From Neodiprion pinetum (Eukaryota; Arthropoda; Insecta; Hymenoptera; Diprionidae): DNA of 64,000 nucleotides. Below are positions 46,255-57,339 of this stretch, piece after piece. A model generated the notes under the pieces. That model searched no databases. It saw only the letters and a program-made list of their open reading frames with translations, and was not told the DNA's origin. The position numbers were made by a program, and so were the translations under genes. Numbering within the stretch: position 1 is the first letter of the stretch; each line of letters opens with the position of its first letter. The stretch lies in contig NC_060238.1 of the NCBI RefSeq assembly GCF_021155775.2, forward strand, positions 21,048,470-21,112,469. Direction: 5' to 3'.

Positions 46255-46301
46255 GGGGGGGGGGGGGGGGGGGGGGGAGGGGGGGGGGGGGGGGGGGGGG
46301 G
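46255..46301 (+). repeat. G23-A-G23 tract
   Basis: Two runs of 23 consecutive G separated by one A, followed by AATAAATAAATAAAAATAAAT. This is the longest G tract in the window. Confidence 0.95.
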
Positions 46302-46899
46302 AATAAATAAATAAAAATAAATAAAAATATGACGTTGAAAAGAAGTATTCACCTGAGGTATTTACATCCACAAATTGTATAAAATTACCTGGTAGAAGTC
46401 AAAATCTAAATTGATTCATTGATTTTCAATGAGAAATAAAATAACAAGGGATCAGGAATTCGATCAAAAATATCTCAGTGAAGAACGATTTTACAGAATT
46501 TGTGTTCAAGCATCGATATTTTTCACGAATGACGAGTGAAACGGTTTTTCCTTTTTTTTTTTTTTTCTTGTAGTCGATTTTCTTCTTTGCAGTAAAATAA
46601 AACGCAAAGGAAAAATCGTATTCTGAGAATATTCCAAACTCGATTGTGTTCCTATCGAATATATTGCTTCATTGAACGATGAACGTCAAAATTTATCGAT
46701 TGGGTTTGGTGGAAATAAAATCACGTTATTCATAATTTGGATACTTGACGATTTTCCGGTTCGAATATATCACCAGGTTTCGAATGACCCGCGCATATTT
46801 TTCACAGCCGTGCCGCGATAAATCCTTCTTTGAATTTATGGCTAGGTAGAATGTCGAAAGTTGGCCGTTGAATTGTTATCCTTGTAAATCCGCAGTTAC
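46302..46899. other. AT-rich sequence, no gene seen
   Basis: T-rich tract at 46552-46567. The end of the segment overlaps the possible 3' continuation (stop at 46876-46878) of the exon candidate that follows. Confidence 0.5.
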
Positions 46900-47078
46900 C
46901 CGTTGTCGAATGTTATCGATCTCGTGCCTTCGGTCGGCAAGAAGCTTCGCCACACCGATGGATGGGGGAAAGTCATGGCTGAACGCAGCTACTCGATCAG
47001 TAAATACTTTCTGTAGGTCGGTACATGCGGGCTCCTTGTCGAAATCCTCTCGCAGATGAAAAATCGTAACCGTGGCTA
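46900..47078 (-). CDS. Candidate coding exon, unknown family
   Basis: A minus-strand frame open from 47106 to a TAA at 46876-46878 has no ATG, so it would be an internal or terminal exon. It reads ...FHLREDFDKEPACTDLQKVF, then TDRVAAFSHDFPPSIGVAKL, then LADRRHEIDNIRQRVTADLQ. This balanced, amphipathic, charge-rich composition is quite unlike the Lys/Phe/Ile translations typical of this window. Possible boundaries are an acceptor ACAATGTTTAG (exon from 47078) and a donor CGG|GTAACT (exon end 46900). If the donor is not used the frame stops after seven more codons. The DNA is GC-richer than its flanks. No family recognised. Confidence 0.33.
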
Positions 47079-47109
47079 CTAAACATTGTAGAACTATAGT
47101 CGTTTTTCA

Positions 47110-48239
47110 TCGCAAACAAAAAATAAATCAGTTCTGATTACGGAATGAAAATTGGTCTTTGTAATCTGAAATTTCCAGATTATTTCCTAGTCTAAGTATT
47201 TCAAGACTGAAAATAGGATTTTACCGGTAACCTCCCAAGAAATATGCCGCTCTGACGAGTGCCGATAGTTTTTTTTTTTTTTTTTTTACACAAGAATACT
47301 AATACGTTTCATATTACGTGGTGAATGTCTTATATTCTGTCTATTAATTTACAATAAACAAATATTGAAACAAAATTTAAAAGATATTTTTCTTTTCTTA
47401 AGATCGGTGGTATTTTTCTATGAGAACAAGAACAGACTCAATTTTCGAGACTGATTTTCAAAATTCCTCGACTTTTTTCTCTGATTTTTCCCTGCTGCAA
47501 GAAATTCTCGGTTTTCCAGGTTTTCACTGTGCGTACGAATCCTGCGTAATCTATTCTACATTATTAGTATCACTGGCACTTCAATTTGACTTGTAACCGT
47601 TACGATGATTTGAAATGGTGAATTGAAAAAAGTATTTAAGTGACATTTTGTCGAAGAAAAATTTTGAAATTCTTTCGAAAGGATCTGAAGAAAGTTTATC
47701 TTTTATCTAAGGAAATGAGACTTACAGCTTTTGAATAAAAAAAAATGCAGTAAGCTAAACAAACAGATTTAATATCGCAATAATTAGCCAAACACGTGTT
47801 GTTGAAATTTATAATTACGCTGAAAAGTTTGTTTGTACAACATTATATTTTTATTCCAGCAATATTTATACCGTGATTATAAGGATAATCATTTTACTAA
47901 AATTTTCCAGTGACTGTAACGATAGAAATTCATCTCATTGTCGGTGTATGATTGAGTCAAGAAGTTCTCGAGACGTCGGGACATGAGACCATAATCCAAT
48001 TTACGAAATCTGAATTATTCTTTCGCCTCAACTTGTCGTAGGTTGTAAATTTTCCTTGCGGAAACTTTTAAAGAGAGATGGATGAGGATGAAACTTCGGC
48101 TCCGACGTACTTTTTCTTTTGTAGAGGATTCGTTTAAAGAAAAAATATGCAAATTCTCAAGATTCTGATTAAAATGATAATTTCTTCAATTGTCGTTCTT
48201 AAATCAGCATAAAATGAATAATAACGATTGATCTGAGTT
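47110..48239. other. AT-rich sequence with a MITE-1 remnant
   Basis: T-rich tract at 47270-47287. At 47888-47945, ACTAAAATTTTCCAGTGACT and GTAACGATAGAAATTCATCTC look like a decayed reverse-oriented MITE-1 left end. No gene evidence. Confidence 0.5.
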
Positions 48240-48359
48240 TTAACCCCAGTCACTTATACCTATGGAGAAATTTCCGCATTACTTACACGGGGTTCCTTAA
48301 TCCCGTGAACAAGTTAGTTCTGGGGTCAACTGGACCCCTGTGCCGCTGACTAGGGTTAA
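48240..48359. mobile_element. 120-bp TTAA-flanked mini-element (piggyBac type, second family)
   Basis: Starts TTAACCCCAGTCAC and ends GTGCCGCTGACTAGGGTTAA. The reverse complement of the right end, TTAACCCTAGTCAGC, matches the left end at 12-13 of 14 positions. An internal GGGGTCAACTGGACCCC palindrome lies near the right end. The TIR sequence differs from the element at 6098-6235. No coding capacity. There is no empty site in the window, so the duplication is inferred from the ends alone. Confidence 0.6.
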
Positions 48360-48895
48360 ATATCCCTCAAAATTCCATCCAAATTTTAACTCTGTGATCC
48401 GCACGGATGAGGAAAACAAATTCAAAATGGTATGTAAAAAAAATAGTCTTGCAATAATTCCGCATCCCTTTTCACCATTTGTATCATCTCTATTTTTAGT
48501 ATTTTCATTTCTATTCCCTGCTGCATTTTATACATTCTGGGTATAAATATATCTACATATATATATATTCACTCCGGGCATTCGGACGTCGAGCATAAGG
48601 AAACATACGCGTCGAGTCACAGTGAGGGGGTCGATCTTTGTTGAAAAAGCAATTCACTCGTATACACATTAGAAGACCGTAACAACAGCGATAAATATGA
48701 ATCATTTTAATGTAGCTCCATATATTTCCCCCTCCTCCGCGTTATTACCCATCCCCTTTTTTGTTTTCTCCACAATATTTCACCACGGAATCCACCGCGC
48801 GTCTTTCAACAGTTATTAGCCTTTCACGTCGTCAAAAATATTATAGAATTTGGAATATTCGAGTCGGTACTGAAATTAAATCACCCGGAAGTAAT
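48360..48895. other. No gene seen
   Basis: TATATCTACATATATATATA lies at 48546-48568. GC-richer DNA at 48570-48650 has no recognisable feature. Confidence 0.55.
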
Positions 48896-49510
48896 AACCC
48901 CAACAAAAATAACTCATGACAAACATATCGCATTTGAAAGTCAATTCAATCAAATTTAATTCAATTTAATTTGACGTAATTTGATGTTTTGTCAATTTTT
49001 GGTGATGGACTTTCTTCATCTTGAGTTATCCTGGTTTGGGTTATTTTTGTATTCAGTTACTTTTGTCTTGGGTTATTTTAGTCATGGGTCATTTTCGTCT
49101 AAGGTTATTTTCGTTTTATTGTCGTTAGAGTTTTTTTTTTTTGCCTTGGTTTATTTTCATGTTATTGTTGGTTGGTTTCTTTTTGTCTTGGGTTATTTTC
49201 GTGTTATTTTTGTTTGGTTGTTTTTGTCTTAGGTTATTTTTGTCGCGAGTGATTTTTGTTCAGGTAATTTAAGACTTGGAATACTGTCGTTTTCAGTTAT
49301 TTTTGTCATGAGTTATTTTTGTTTCGGTTACTTTCGTCTTGAGTTAATTTTGTTTCAGGGTATTTCTATCTTAGGTTATTCTGGATTGGGTTATTTTTGT
49401 GTTGGGTTATTCTCGTTTTTTTTTCCGATGTTTTCTTTTCTTTTTTTGATTTCGGGTTATTTTTAAAAGGATCATTTTCACACAGATTATTACCGTCGTT
49501 CACCATTCGA
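48896..49510 (-). repeat. Minisatellite-bearing interspersed repeat, copy 2 (inverted)
   Basis: Degenerate 16-bp units of the type TTATTTTTGTCTTGGG fill about 49020-49460. They are the reverse complement of the array at 15161-15690. The left flank (TTGATGTTTTGTCAATTTTT) and right flank (GATCATTTTCACACAGATTATTACCGTCGTTCACC) correspond to the inverted flanks of copy 1. This copy lacks the homogeneous 47-bp higher-order units. Confidence 0.85.
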
Positions 49511-51041
49511 GTTGAAGAAACTATACCATGTCTCGAAAACGTATAATTGTTACATCGGTGACCGAAGTTTTTACAAAAATATCTCAAAGCCTCGAAACTT
49601 GGATTCAGGAAATTTTCTTCAGTTTCTTAGCGAAGTCAGTGGATAAACGAAAGTGAAACGAGCCTTTCGCCAGGCGCGCTATTACGCAACTAATTAGATT
49701 CTACTCTCAAGTTCTCACCCTGCACATTTCACAAGCCCATTAGTAAATTAGATCACCGTGTAATAGAGACCATTCGCCGAATACCTGGAACTTATTACGG
49801 TAATGGGGACCAAAGGTGATCTGTTATTGTAATTAAGAAACGGTCAGCCTACGACGAGCTCACGATAATGACAAACCGTTTTAGCTTTCATCATTTTCCG
49901 GCTTGGCTTTCGAACTTTTCCATGGCACGCGAATAAGCCTCAATTTTCGAAACTGCTCCTGCTGTCGATAAGAAGTCGGCTCAAAGCTCGTTTCATTTTC
50001 GCCAAAGGCTGTCGCATAATTCGATCCAGGGAACGTTATTTGATAACTTTGAGATGAGGATTACACCACATTACAGTCGACGGATTTCAACCTTCCGTCC
50101 TTCATTTCTCGGAAGTGACGTTGACGAACACCCGTCGAAAGAGAAATTATTGGAAAGTTACGACACAAGGCCAAATGAAAACTAGAAGCTGCGTTAAAGG
50201 GAAAATTTTACAGCCGTTCAGCGAAAATTACAAATGGTTGTTCCGTCCCTGTTGTAATAAGTTTTTTTTTTTTGGAAATTGTATGCCTCAGAATATCTCA
50301 AACAAAATTTATCGTCGTTGAATGAATTCAATGTTTTCACTCAGTGTTTGAACAATTGTTTTAAGCAGTTGGTTAAAGAACGCGCTCAAAAATCTGAGCA
50401 ACTTCATCAAACATCGTTAGAATTATCAATTTTCAAAATGCTCGTGTAGCTTCCGTTGGAAAATTATCGGAAGTGTAGGAGGATGATTGAATAACTTTCG
50501 CAAAACACTTTAAATAATGAAAAAATTATACTTCAACTCTAAATATCAGCAGATCAAAAGTTTTCACTTAAATATTAATCGAAACGTAATTCAAACGAAA
50601 AAACTGTTGAAATCGAACATTATAAAGTACAAAAGTGAGCGACATGACGTGTTTCGAAATCAAAGAAAATTATTTCACAACCATCAATGTAAGAAAAATT
50701 TGCCCAAACATAACGTCCCAACAGTTAAACTTAATATTTATAAATACGTCCCAAATTATTTTAACATCAACATTTAAATTGTCATATCAAATGTCAATTT
50801 GTACTTCGTAATTTTTTGTTTTCGCTTAGTAATATATTAAAAAGTGGTTGAATCAATCTGAAAAAATTTAATGGACCTTGTGGGGAATTTTTTTATTTAT
50901 TTTTTTTAACCGTCCATAAAACAACCGTTTTTCTTCTCCCAAATGAGCAATGGTAATATTTTGATTCAGCATTTCCAAGCTTGTGATAAAAAATGAGAAA
51001 AGAATCGTTTCGGATGCATCGAAAAGGAGATTTCGCTGCAG
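49511..51041. other. Mixed sequence; 49650-50110 looks like conserved non-coding DNA
   Basis: 49650-50110 has balanced composition, no homopolymers and several ATTA/TAAT words (ACTAATTAGATTC, CCCATTAGTAAATTAG, TGTAATTAAG), the texture of an enhancer. That is only a guess from composition. The remainder is AT-rich. A plus-strand frame at 50517-50777 is Lys/Asn-rich with no recognisable domain. Confidence 0.3.
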
Positions 51042-51221
51042 GGTTATGACGGAAAAAAAGGGAATAAAGATGGGCATCCACTATTTTCATCGGCCAAAGA
51101 TTATTTCATCCCTGTCCCCTGCGCCGACACATATATTTTGAAAAGAGAAAGCCGCATCCGTGGTGGCTTGGGGAAAAGGTACTCGGGCGGGTTCATGGGA
51201 CGCTTTATGGGCCACTCTTAG
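51042..51221 (+). CDS. Prohormone-like open frame with dibasic and GKR sites
   Basis: Following a CTGCAG acceptor-like site (51041/51042), 59 codons run to a TAG at 51219-51221 in a GC-rich patch. The C-terminal part reads ...YILKRESRIRGGLGKR, then YSGGFMGRFMGHS. LKR and GKR are the classic dibasic cleavage and amidation contexts of neuropeptide precursors, and would release ESRIRGGL-amide and a C-terminal YSGGFM... peptide. The frame has one Cys and no signal peptide, which would have to be on an upstream exon. I recognise no known arthropod neuropeptide family, and two Arg-Lys-rich sites can occur by chance. The opposite strand is also open here. Confidence 0.22.
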   Translation, partial: GYDGKKGNKDGHPLFSSAKDYFIPVPCADTYILKRESRIRGGLGKRYSGGFMGRFMGHS

Positions 51222-51369
51222 ACGGCGGAGGCCTTTTTCTCGCCTGGGAATATCGAGTGCCCGTAGCGCACGTCTATCGTAAAAAGATATTTGCACCCTC
51301 TCAATTCTCGTCCGAATGTCGACAGCTCTCCCAGCCCTCTCTTATTAGTATACGATTCAAGATTCCTTT

Positions 51370-51430
51370 CCGCGAAGGGGAGAGAAAGAGAAAGAGAGAG
51401 AGTGAGAGAGAGAGAAGAAAAGAGTGAGAG
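51370..51430 (+). repeat. (GA)n-rich tract
   Basis: GAGAGAAAGAGAAAGAGAGA repeats with GT and AA interruptions. Confidence 0.85.
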
Positions 51431-51599
51431 AAGAAAAAGGAAACAAGAAACAAGTTTTCCACCCTTACCTCCAACTCTTCCCTCATTCGCTCTCTTACTC
51501 TTTTTTCCATTCCATTTTTTTTTTTTTCTTTACTTATTTATCTATTTTTTACCATCTTATTGTAATTTAAAAAATTTTTACTTGTGTCAAAAACCCTTT

Positions 51600-51855
51600 C
51601 TTTTTACTGATTAACTTTCCTATTTTACTCCTGACTTTATTTATCTTCATTTTTATTGATGTATTGTATTTTTCGGTACGCTTCTGTCTTTTGTTTTTGT
51701 TTTGTATAGTCTTTGTTCCTTATTCTTTTTTCTTTTTGCTATATATTTTCCATATTGTGTATTTGTTGCATAATTCTTAGGGGATCGTAGTGTCCCAGGA
51801 CTTTTAATAAACCCGTCTCTCTCTCTCTCTATCTATCTCTCTCTCTCTTTCTCTT
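51600..51855 (+). mobile_element. Possible 3' UTR stub of a retrotransposon or spliced gene
   Basis: T-rich, G-poor sequence with TTGTTTTTGTTTTGTATAGT and AGTGTCCCAGGACTTTTAAT leads to AATAAA (51808-51813) and then a (CT)n/(CTAT)n tail (51818-51854). An AATAAA just before a simple-sequence tail is typical of LINE 3' ends in insects, but an ordinary gene 3' end is equally possible. Confidence 0.3.
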
Positions 51856-54079
51856 AAACAAAGTCTAGGAATAAGTTAGAATTTCCATTATCAATTATAA
51901 TTATATTCGTGCTGTTTCTACAATTTTTTTTTATATCCAGGAGAGAAGAATAAGAAACAATATTTCAATATCGCGTCGTTTTAATTATGATAAAATCCGA
52001 TACTGTTGTTGTTCAAAAGTTCATCAGCTTTTTATGTACACAGAAACTGTCTTTTTTTTTTTTTTCCTCTCTTCATTCGCACATTTATTTTCTGAACTCT
52101 TACGAGCGATTTTCGAATAGGTAATATCGAGTTCGTTAAAAGGAATGTCAAGCGATTGTTCGATGGATTTAAAAAAAAATAAATAAAACAACGGCAATAA
52201 CAATAATTTGAAATAAAATATCTCACAGAATTATTAAATTATCAAAATTAATTCGTGGGGATTGATTTTTTTTTTTTTTTCAACTAATAATACTTTATTT
52301 TACGGTAAGAAAAGGTGTGACTCAAATTATAAGTAGTTACTGTATACATTACAGTTTCGTGTATAAAAATTGCAAGCCAATTTGAATATTCTAAACGAGC
52401 GTGAGACGGTTTAGCGAATTTCGCAGCATCGGGTGGATCCGTGAAAAATCTCGGTGGCATTTATTTCCTCCCCCCCCCTTTTTCCCTTTTCACCTCATCC
52501 GCGGCAAATTTCCCGCGGCGATTTATTCTTCTCGTAAATATGGATAGACCCGCGCTAATTGTTAATAGCAAAAGTATAAATTATTCCAATTTGCGTATTC
52601 CAATTCGAGCTCGTCCGAAACTGATTGTGTAATGGCAACGAGTCGCTTTTCATTCCATTGGATCTAGCTGTGGATGCGTAATTTACGATCAACTGTCAGG
52701 CTGCAGATGACGATAAACTTTTGCGGAATACCTACGCGGTTATTGAAATGCGAAAATTAATGGTGAGGAGAACGAAACGATTGGTCTTTATGTTTGTTTG
52801 TTAATTTTTTGCGCAACGATTGACTCGGCAAACTAATTTATTTCATACGTCTGTTTGAAAATTGTCTTTCAGAAATTTTGGTAACCAGGGTGAGAAAAAT
52901 TGCGTACGAATTCACGAATTTTAAGCTGAAATAATTACAAGATTCGTTAACAACGAAATTTTACAGAAAGAGGATGAATCTGGTCTCTGGATGCTTTTTT
53001 CAAAGTTTAATTATTCAATAATCGACCCTTGATTTTTTATCCTTCTATAGCTACCAACGATTCGAATAATTTGATTCAATATTTTGGTTAGTTCCTGAAT
53101 TATTTGTTTCTCTCTTGACCCTCTTGCAATAATATAAAGTTCGAAAATTACTTATAAAGGTCCGGAATTCCATTTCAATTTTATATTGACCTACGTTTTT
53201 GTCTTTTCACCAACAAATACAGCAGAAAAATCGAATAATAAACCGTTAAGCAATTTTAAGGAAGAATTAGCGAAGATTTAAAACGTAGAAAATTCGAGCA
53301 TTCGGAGTGTCTATAATTGTTTTTTTTTTTTATACTTGTTTCAGAATGTTTTTTTTATTTCTTTCAGTCTTACTATCGGAGACGAACAAGCAGAAGGGTT
53401 TTTCTCACGACTAAGCTTGTGGAATGAAGAATCGTCACGTCTTTTAGCTGGCTTCTCAAACACACGTTCTCGTTTAATCTAAATTTCATTCGTCGCGTCA
53501 GTCTGAATGCTGATAAACCACATGTTATGTAGAATAGATAAACCGGCTGATAAGTATCAACTTGAGGCGAGAAACACAAGTTTTTATTTTTTTATTTTTT
53601 TTTTTTTTGATTTTGTTAGTTTTCCTTTTTTTCCAAGACAAACCATCGAATTAAAATTTCTCATAATTTTGACACTATAATTATTGACATTTGGACAAAT
53701 TTTGCATATTTTTTGGTGACGAAATAGTGAATATAACCTCATGCGTACAGCACGATAGGAATGTATGGAAAAAAAAAAGTGTAAACATGATATTTCAAAA
53801 ATCACTAGATCGATACTGCTCAAATTTTTACAACATTTTTATTATACTTCTATCTATAGCGTTGACTAGGATAACTACGATTGCTTTGGTAATTTTTGTT
53901 TTACGAGCTAAACAAATGGAAAAAAATCAAAGGTACATGAACGAAATGTGAAAATTATGAGTAATATTGTTTCAATGGTTGCAGGTCTTAAAAAAAATAT
54001 CCAAAGAAATTTTTAGAAATCAGCAGTCACACTGGACGACTTTTGAAGTATAAATTTTTACTTACAGTCAAATTCCTTG
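51856..54079. other. AT-rich sequence, no gene seen
   Basis: T tracts at 52051-52065, 52265-52280 and 53320. C9 at 52469-52478 lies in a small GC-richer patch. No frame with domain evidence. Confidence 0.6.
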
Positions 54080-54440
54080 AAACTGGGGTTATAAAGATTC
54101 TCGAGATCGCTGATTTCAAAAATGAGGTCAGATCTGGGAAATTTTCAAAACTAACATGGCGGACTGAAAATGGCTAGAAAATTCACACTCAGGAATTTTT
54201 CGGATCACCAAATACGATTGGATACGAAATTTTTAATTTCACAATTCGAACGTTGAAATCGTTTTCAGATATCCCGAAAATCCCCGATTAATAACTTTCG
54301 AGCGAACAAAATCAATTTTTATATTTTCAGTCCGCGATATTGGAACCGCTGTTTAAAATTTTTCAAATTTCGGCATCGGATCCGTAATCAGCGATCCATA
54401 AAATAACCGAGTTGCCCTTTTCTAGTCCCCATAACCTCCC
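54080..54440. repeat. Fold-back repeat D, copy 1
   Basis: GATCGCTGATTTCAAAAATGAG...GGCGGACTGAAAAT on the left pairs with ATTTTCAGTCCGCGATATTGG...GTAATCAGCGATCC on the right. The arms of about 100-120 bp are diverged. The same GGTCGCTGATT(C/A)CGAA theme recurs at 56770-57105. Confidence 0.65.
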
Positions 54441-54786
54441 CAAAATTACAATTATTCCTAAAAGAACAGACATTTTCAACACTTCTTTTATTCGTAGCGT
54501 TAATTACTATATTAAAGACATGAACATTGACATTTTGGACGCCCAGTTATGCACAACAGAGTAAAAAAAAAAGGAAAAACAAAAAAAAAAAAATCGCAGT
54601 GATACAGCAAACATTGAATATAAATAAATATCGAATGACATATTCAAAAAATGTGTTTTATATACGAAACGCCGTGCGGCAAAGTTTTTACGAAAATTTT
54701 GAACAAAAAGAGTGAATTGGGCACAATTCTTACCTTTATTGACTCGTTATAGGCGCAGGTAATCCATGTCGAGGAAGGTTTTCTTG

Positions 54787-54787
<1 letters not shown>
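54441..54787. other. AT-rich sequence, no gene seen
   Basis: A-rich tracts at 54562-54592, with nothing else recognised. Confidence 0.6.

Positions 54788-54841
<54 letters not shown>
54788..54841 (+). repeat. (CA)27 microsatellite
   Basis: Fifty-four bases of perfect CA repeat. Frames through it translate as poly-Thr/His or poly-Cys/Val. Confidence 0.98.
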
Positions 54842-54843
<2 letters not shown>

Positions 54844-56244
54844 AACGCACGTTTTCTTCTTTTTTTTTTTTTTCACCACAAGTATCTGTCGCTGAACGTG
54901 ATACGAACACAAACACAAACAAGCACTCACCGATTCCGAACGGTACCTGAAAATTACGCGTCGATTAACGTCGAGTGTTACGATCTGACTGACTGATTTA
55001 CCGGTCAGATTTGGTTCGTAGTCCATCCCCCTCCCGGTCCCCCTTCTCCCCCTCTCCGCCCCTTTGAGTATACTCAAAATTCGCGCTTTCGCGTTACGAC
55101 GAAAGGAGAAACGAAACTGTAGAACACAAAAGTGAAATTCTAAGTTCCAAATGAACGTCTTTATCCGTATTCGGTGGACTGACTTTCCTTTGTACAATTT
55201 ATAAAACTCTTTTGACTGTTTACGTTCGGGAAAATCTATCGTACGACGTAGGAAGAGAGTATTTTTTCGGAAGGAAATAAGTATTGCGACTTGAAAATTT
55301 TGAGCGAAAAAATCACGCGTTAAATAGGCTGAAGAATTTTATCGGAACAATATAAATGGAAATAAATTATAAGAACGATAAAATCGGGAAGAGAATTTAT
55401 TTTTTAATCAACGATCGTTAATTATTTCTCCAAGATTGTTGGACACGTGGGATATTCGACTTGGGTAAATAAATTGTATTAACAAAATAGACGGGACAAT
55501 AACAAACTCGGCACAAATCGTAACACGTTAATTATCTCGCGACTTTATCTCTGGACGTTCACGCTCTTACTGCTCGGTAATCCTCTTTTCATCCGATCGG
55601 TCTCTCAGGCCGACCTAATCGTACACACAAAGTGACGCGCATATTGCGAGGGAGAGTAAACATACAAACAGACAGAGACAATCGACTTCGCAACATCTAA
55701 AGTGACCTTTAACACACGGCTGTCGTCAATTGTCAATAAATGGCGTTACAGGTTGAAGAAGAAGAAAAAAAAAACAAAAATGTAGGGTTTGTCCGATTTC
55801 AATTAATTACGAACCATTTTGTTGGTGAATGAATTATCGATGAAAAATTACTTGGAGAGTTTGTTTTTCTTTATCATCTCTTCAGTTGTCACGAATTATA
55901 CAACAACGAAGTTACACATATTCTTTTCACAAGAGTCGTGTTAACTGAAATCTTGGTAATTTACAGAAATGGAAAATGAAAAAAAGGAATAAAGAGATTA
56001 AGAACGACGTAAAAAAAGTTGATCAAGTCTGCGATGAATTCGAAATGAATTGTTTTGCAGCACAGTTTTCTCGGGATTAACTTTTTCAGTCATAGTTGTA
56101 ATAATTGTTGCCAACTATTTCACATCCATTTTTTTTGTATACTGAGAGAACTTTGAAAACACATTTCTTTGCGGTTTTTTTTGCTATTTCTGATGATATA
56201 TTAATAAGTTTTCAATACTCGAGAGTAATTATTGCGGTACAATG
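54842..56244. other. Mostly AT-rich, one GC-richer patch, no gene seen
   Basis: GC-richer DNA at 54950-55090 and 55540-55740 without frame support. A minus-strand 136-codon frame (54787-55197) starts outside and ends inside the CA repeat and has no recognised domain. Confidence 0.5.
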
Positions 56245-56657
56245 TACACTGAGAGAAATTTTTATTTCCGGTTACCGCTCAGTCCTTGACTATTTTCATT
56301 TTTTACCACAATCGAAAAATATAGTTCCAGGTAGAAAATGAAAATTAGTTTTCTAGTATCCGTTACTATTCTTTCGCATTACGATCACTGTTGCTATATT
56401 TTCTTGCAACTGTTGCGAAAATTTAACGCTCGTGCAAGAATAAATTGACGTTAAAGCCTCATTTAACTAAAAAAGTAGAGTAAACCTGACAAACTGATTT
56501 TGCGTTGCAATCACCAAGAAAGGATCGACAATAGCGCAAAATGTTTAGGCGTACCTCGTTTTTCGTAATTCAAACAATATTCAAACAGTTTTTTTAACGA
56601 TAGATGTTTTACTCAATTTTTCTAGTTACTGTAAAAAATGAAATTTTTCTCAGTGTA
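56245..56657 (-). mobile_element. MITE-1 copy, full length, reverse orientation
   Basis: TA-CACTGAGAGAAATTTTTATT at the window-left end and GAAATTTTTCTCAGTG-TA at the right end, with the internal landmarks in reverse order. Both TA flanks and both inverted termini are intact, making this the best-preserved copy. About 20 bp near GAAAATTAGTTTTCTAG are deleted compared with the others. Confidence 0.92.
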
Positions 56658-56769
56658 AATTATTATTGTTAAGAATAAATTGATTGAAAAAGATCGTGAT
56701 TATTGACGAAATAATTCACTTTTGAGAAGGTTACCCTTTTTACACGTCTACATGTTTTACATAAGTGCT

Positions 56770-57105
56770 AAGTTTTCGGGGTCGCTGATTCCGAACCTGA
56801 AAATGGATTTCAAAAATTCAAAATCGCGGATCCAATATGGCGAACAAAAATTTAAAATTCTATAAAATCCGGAGAAAAAACCCTGTCCAAGGGTATTCGG
56901 GGTCGTTGATTACGAATCTGAAATCAGATATTGGAAAATTCAGTACGACGAATCTAATCACCGACTCCAAAAACTGCTGCGCACAGTTATTTGATCGTAT
57001 TCAATAAAAATCGAAATCTTCGTCTGCCGTATCAGAACCGCTATTTTGAATTTTGAAAATCTGAATTCAGCTTCGTAAACAGGGAGGCCAAAAACCACAG
57101 AATAC
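56770..57105. repeat. Fold-back repeat D, copy 2
   Basis: GGGGTCGCTGATTCCGAACC...ATTCAAAATCGCGGATCC near the left is mirrored by GAACCGCTATTTTGAATTTT...GCTTCGTAAACAGGGAGGCC near the right. A second GGGGTCGTTGATTACGAATC lies in the middle, so the unit may itself be a duplicated block. Confidence 0.6.
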
Positions 57106-57339
57106 TAGCTCGTGTTAAAAATTGACTCGGCACAATAATGTTTTACTAAAAGGACTAAGTCGACTGTTTATACAATGAATTATTTTTCTACATTCGGTTG
57201 AATGAAATTGAATCGACGAAATTATCTTCTCAAAATTTCGACACCGTCATTCTTTTATCCTATTAATATTCCTCGACGATGGACAATATAAGCCCGATGA
57301 TCATCATACTTATCTTTGAGTAGGCACACAAGTGGAAGA
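57106..57339. other. AT-rich sequence, no gene seen
   Basis: No features recognised. Confidence 0.6.

Noticed and set aside
46144..46371. Poly-Pro frame
   Set aside because: Translation of the G23-A-G23 tract on the opposite strand.
54787..55197. 136-codon minus-strand frame ending in Cys-Val repeats
   Set aside because: The Cys-Val tail is the (CA)27 microsatellite, and the upstream part has no family signature.
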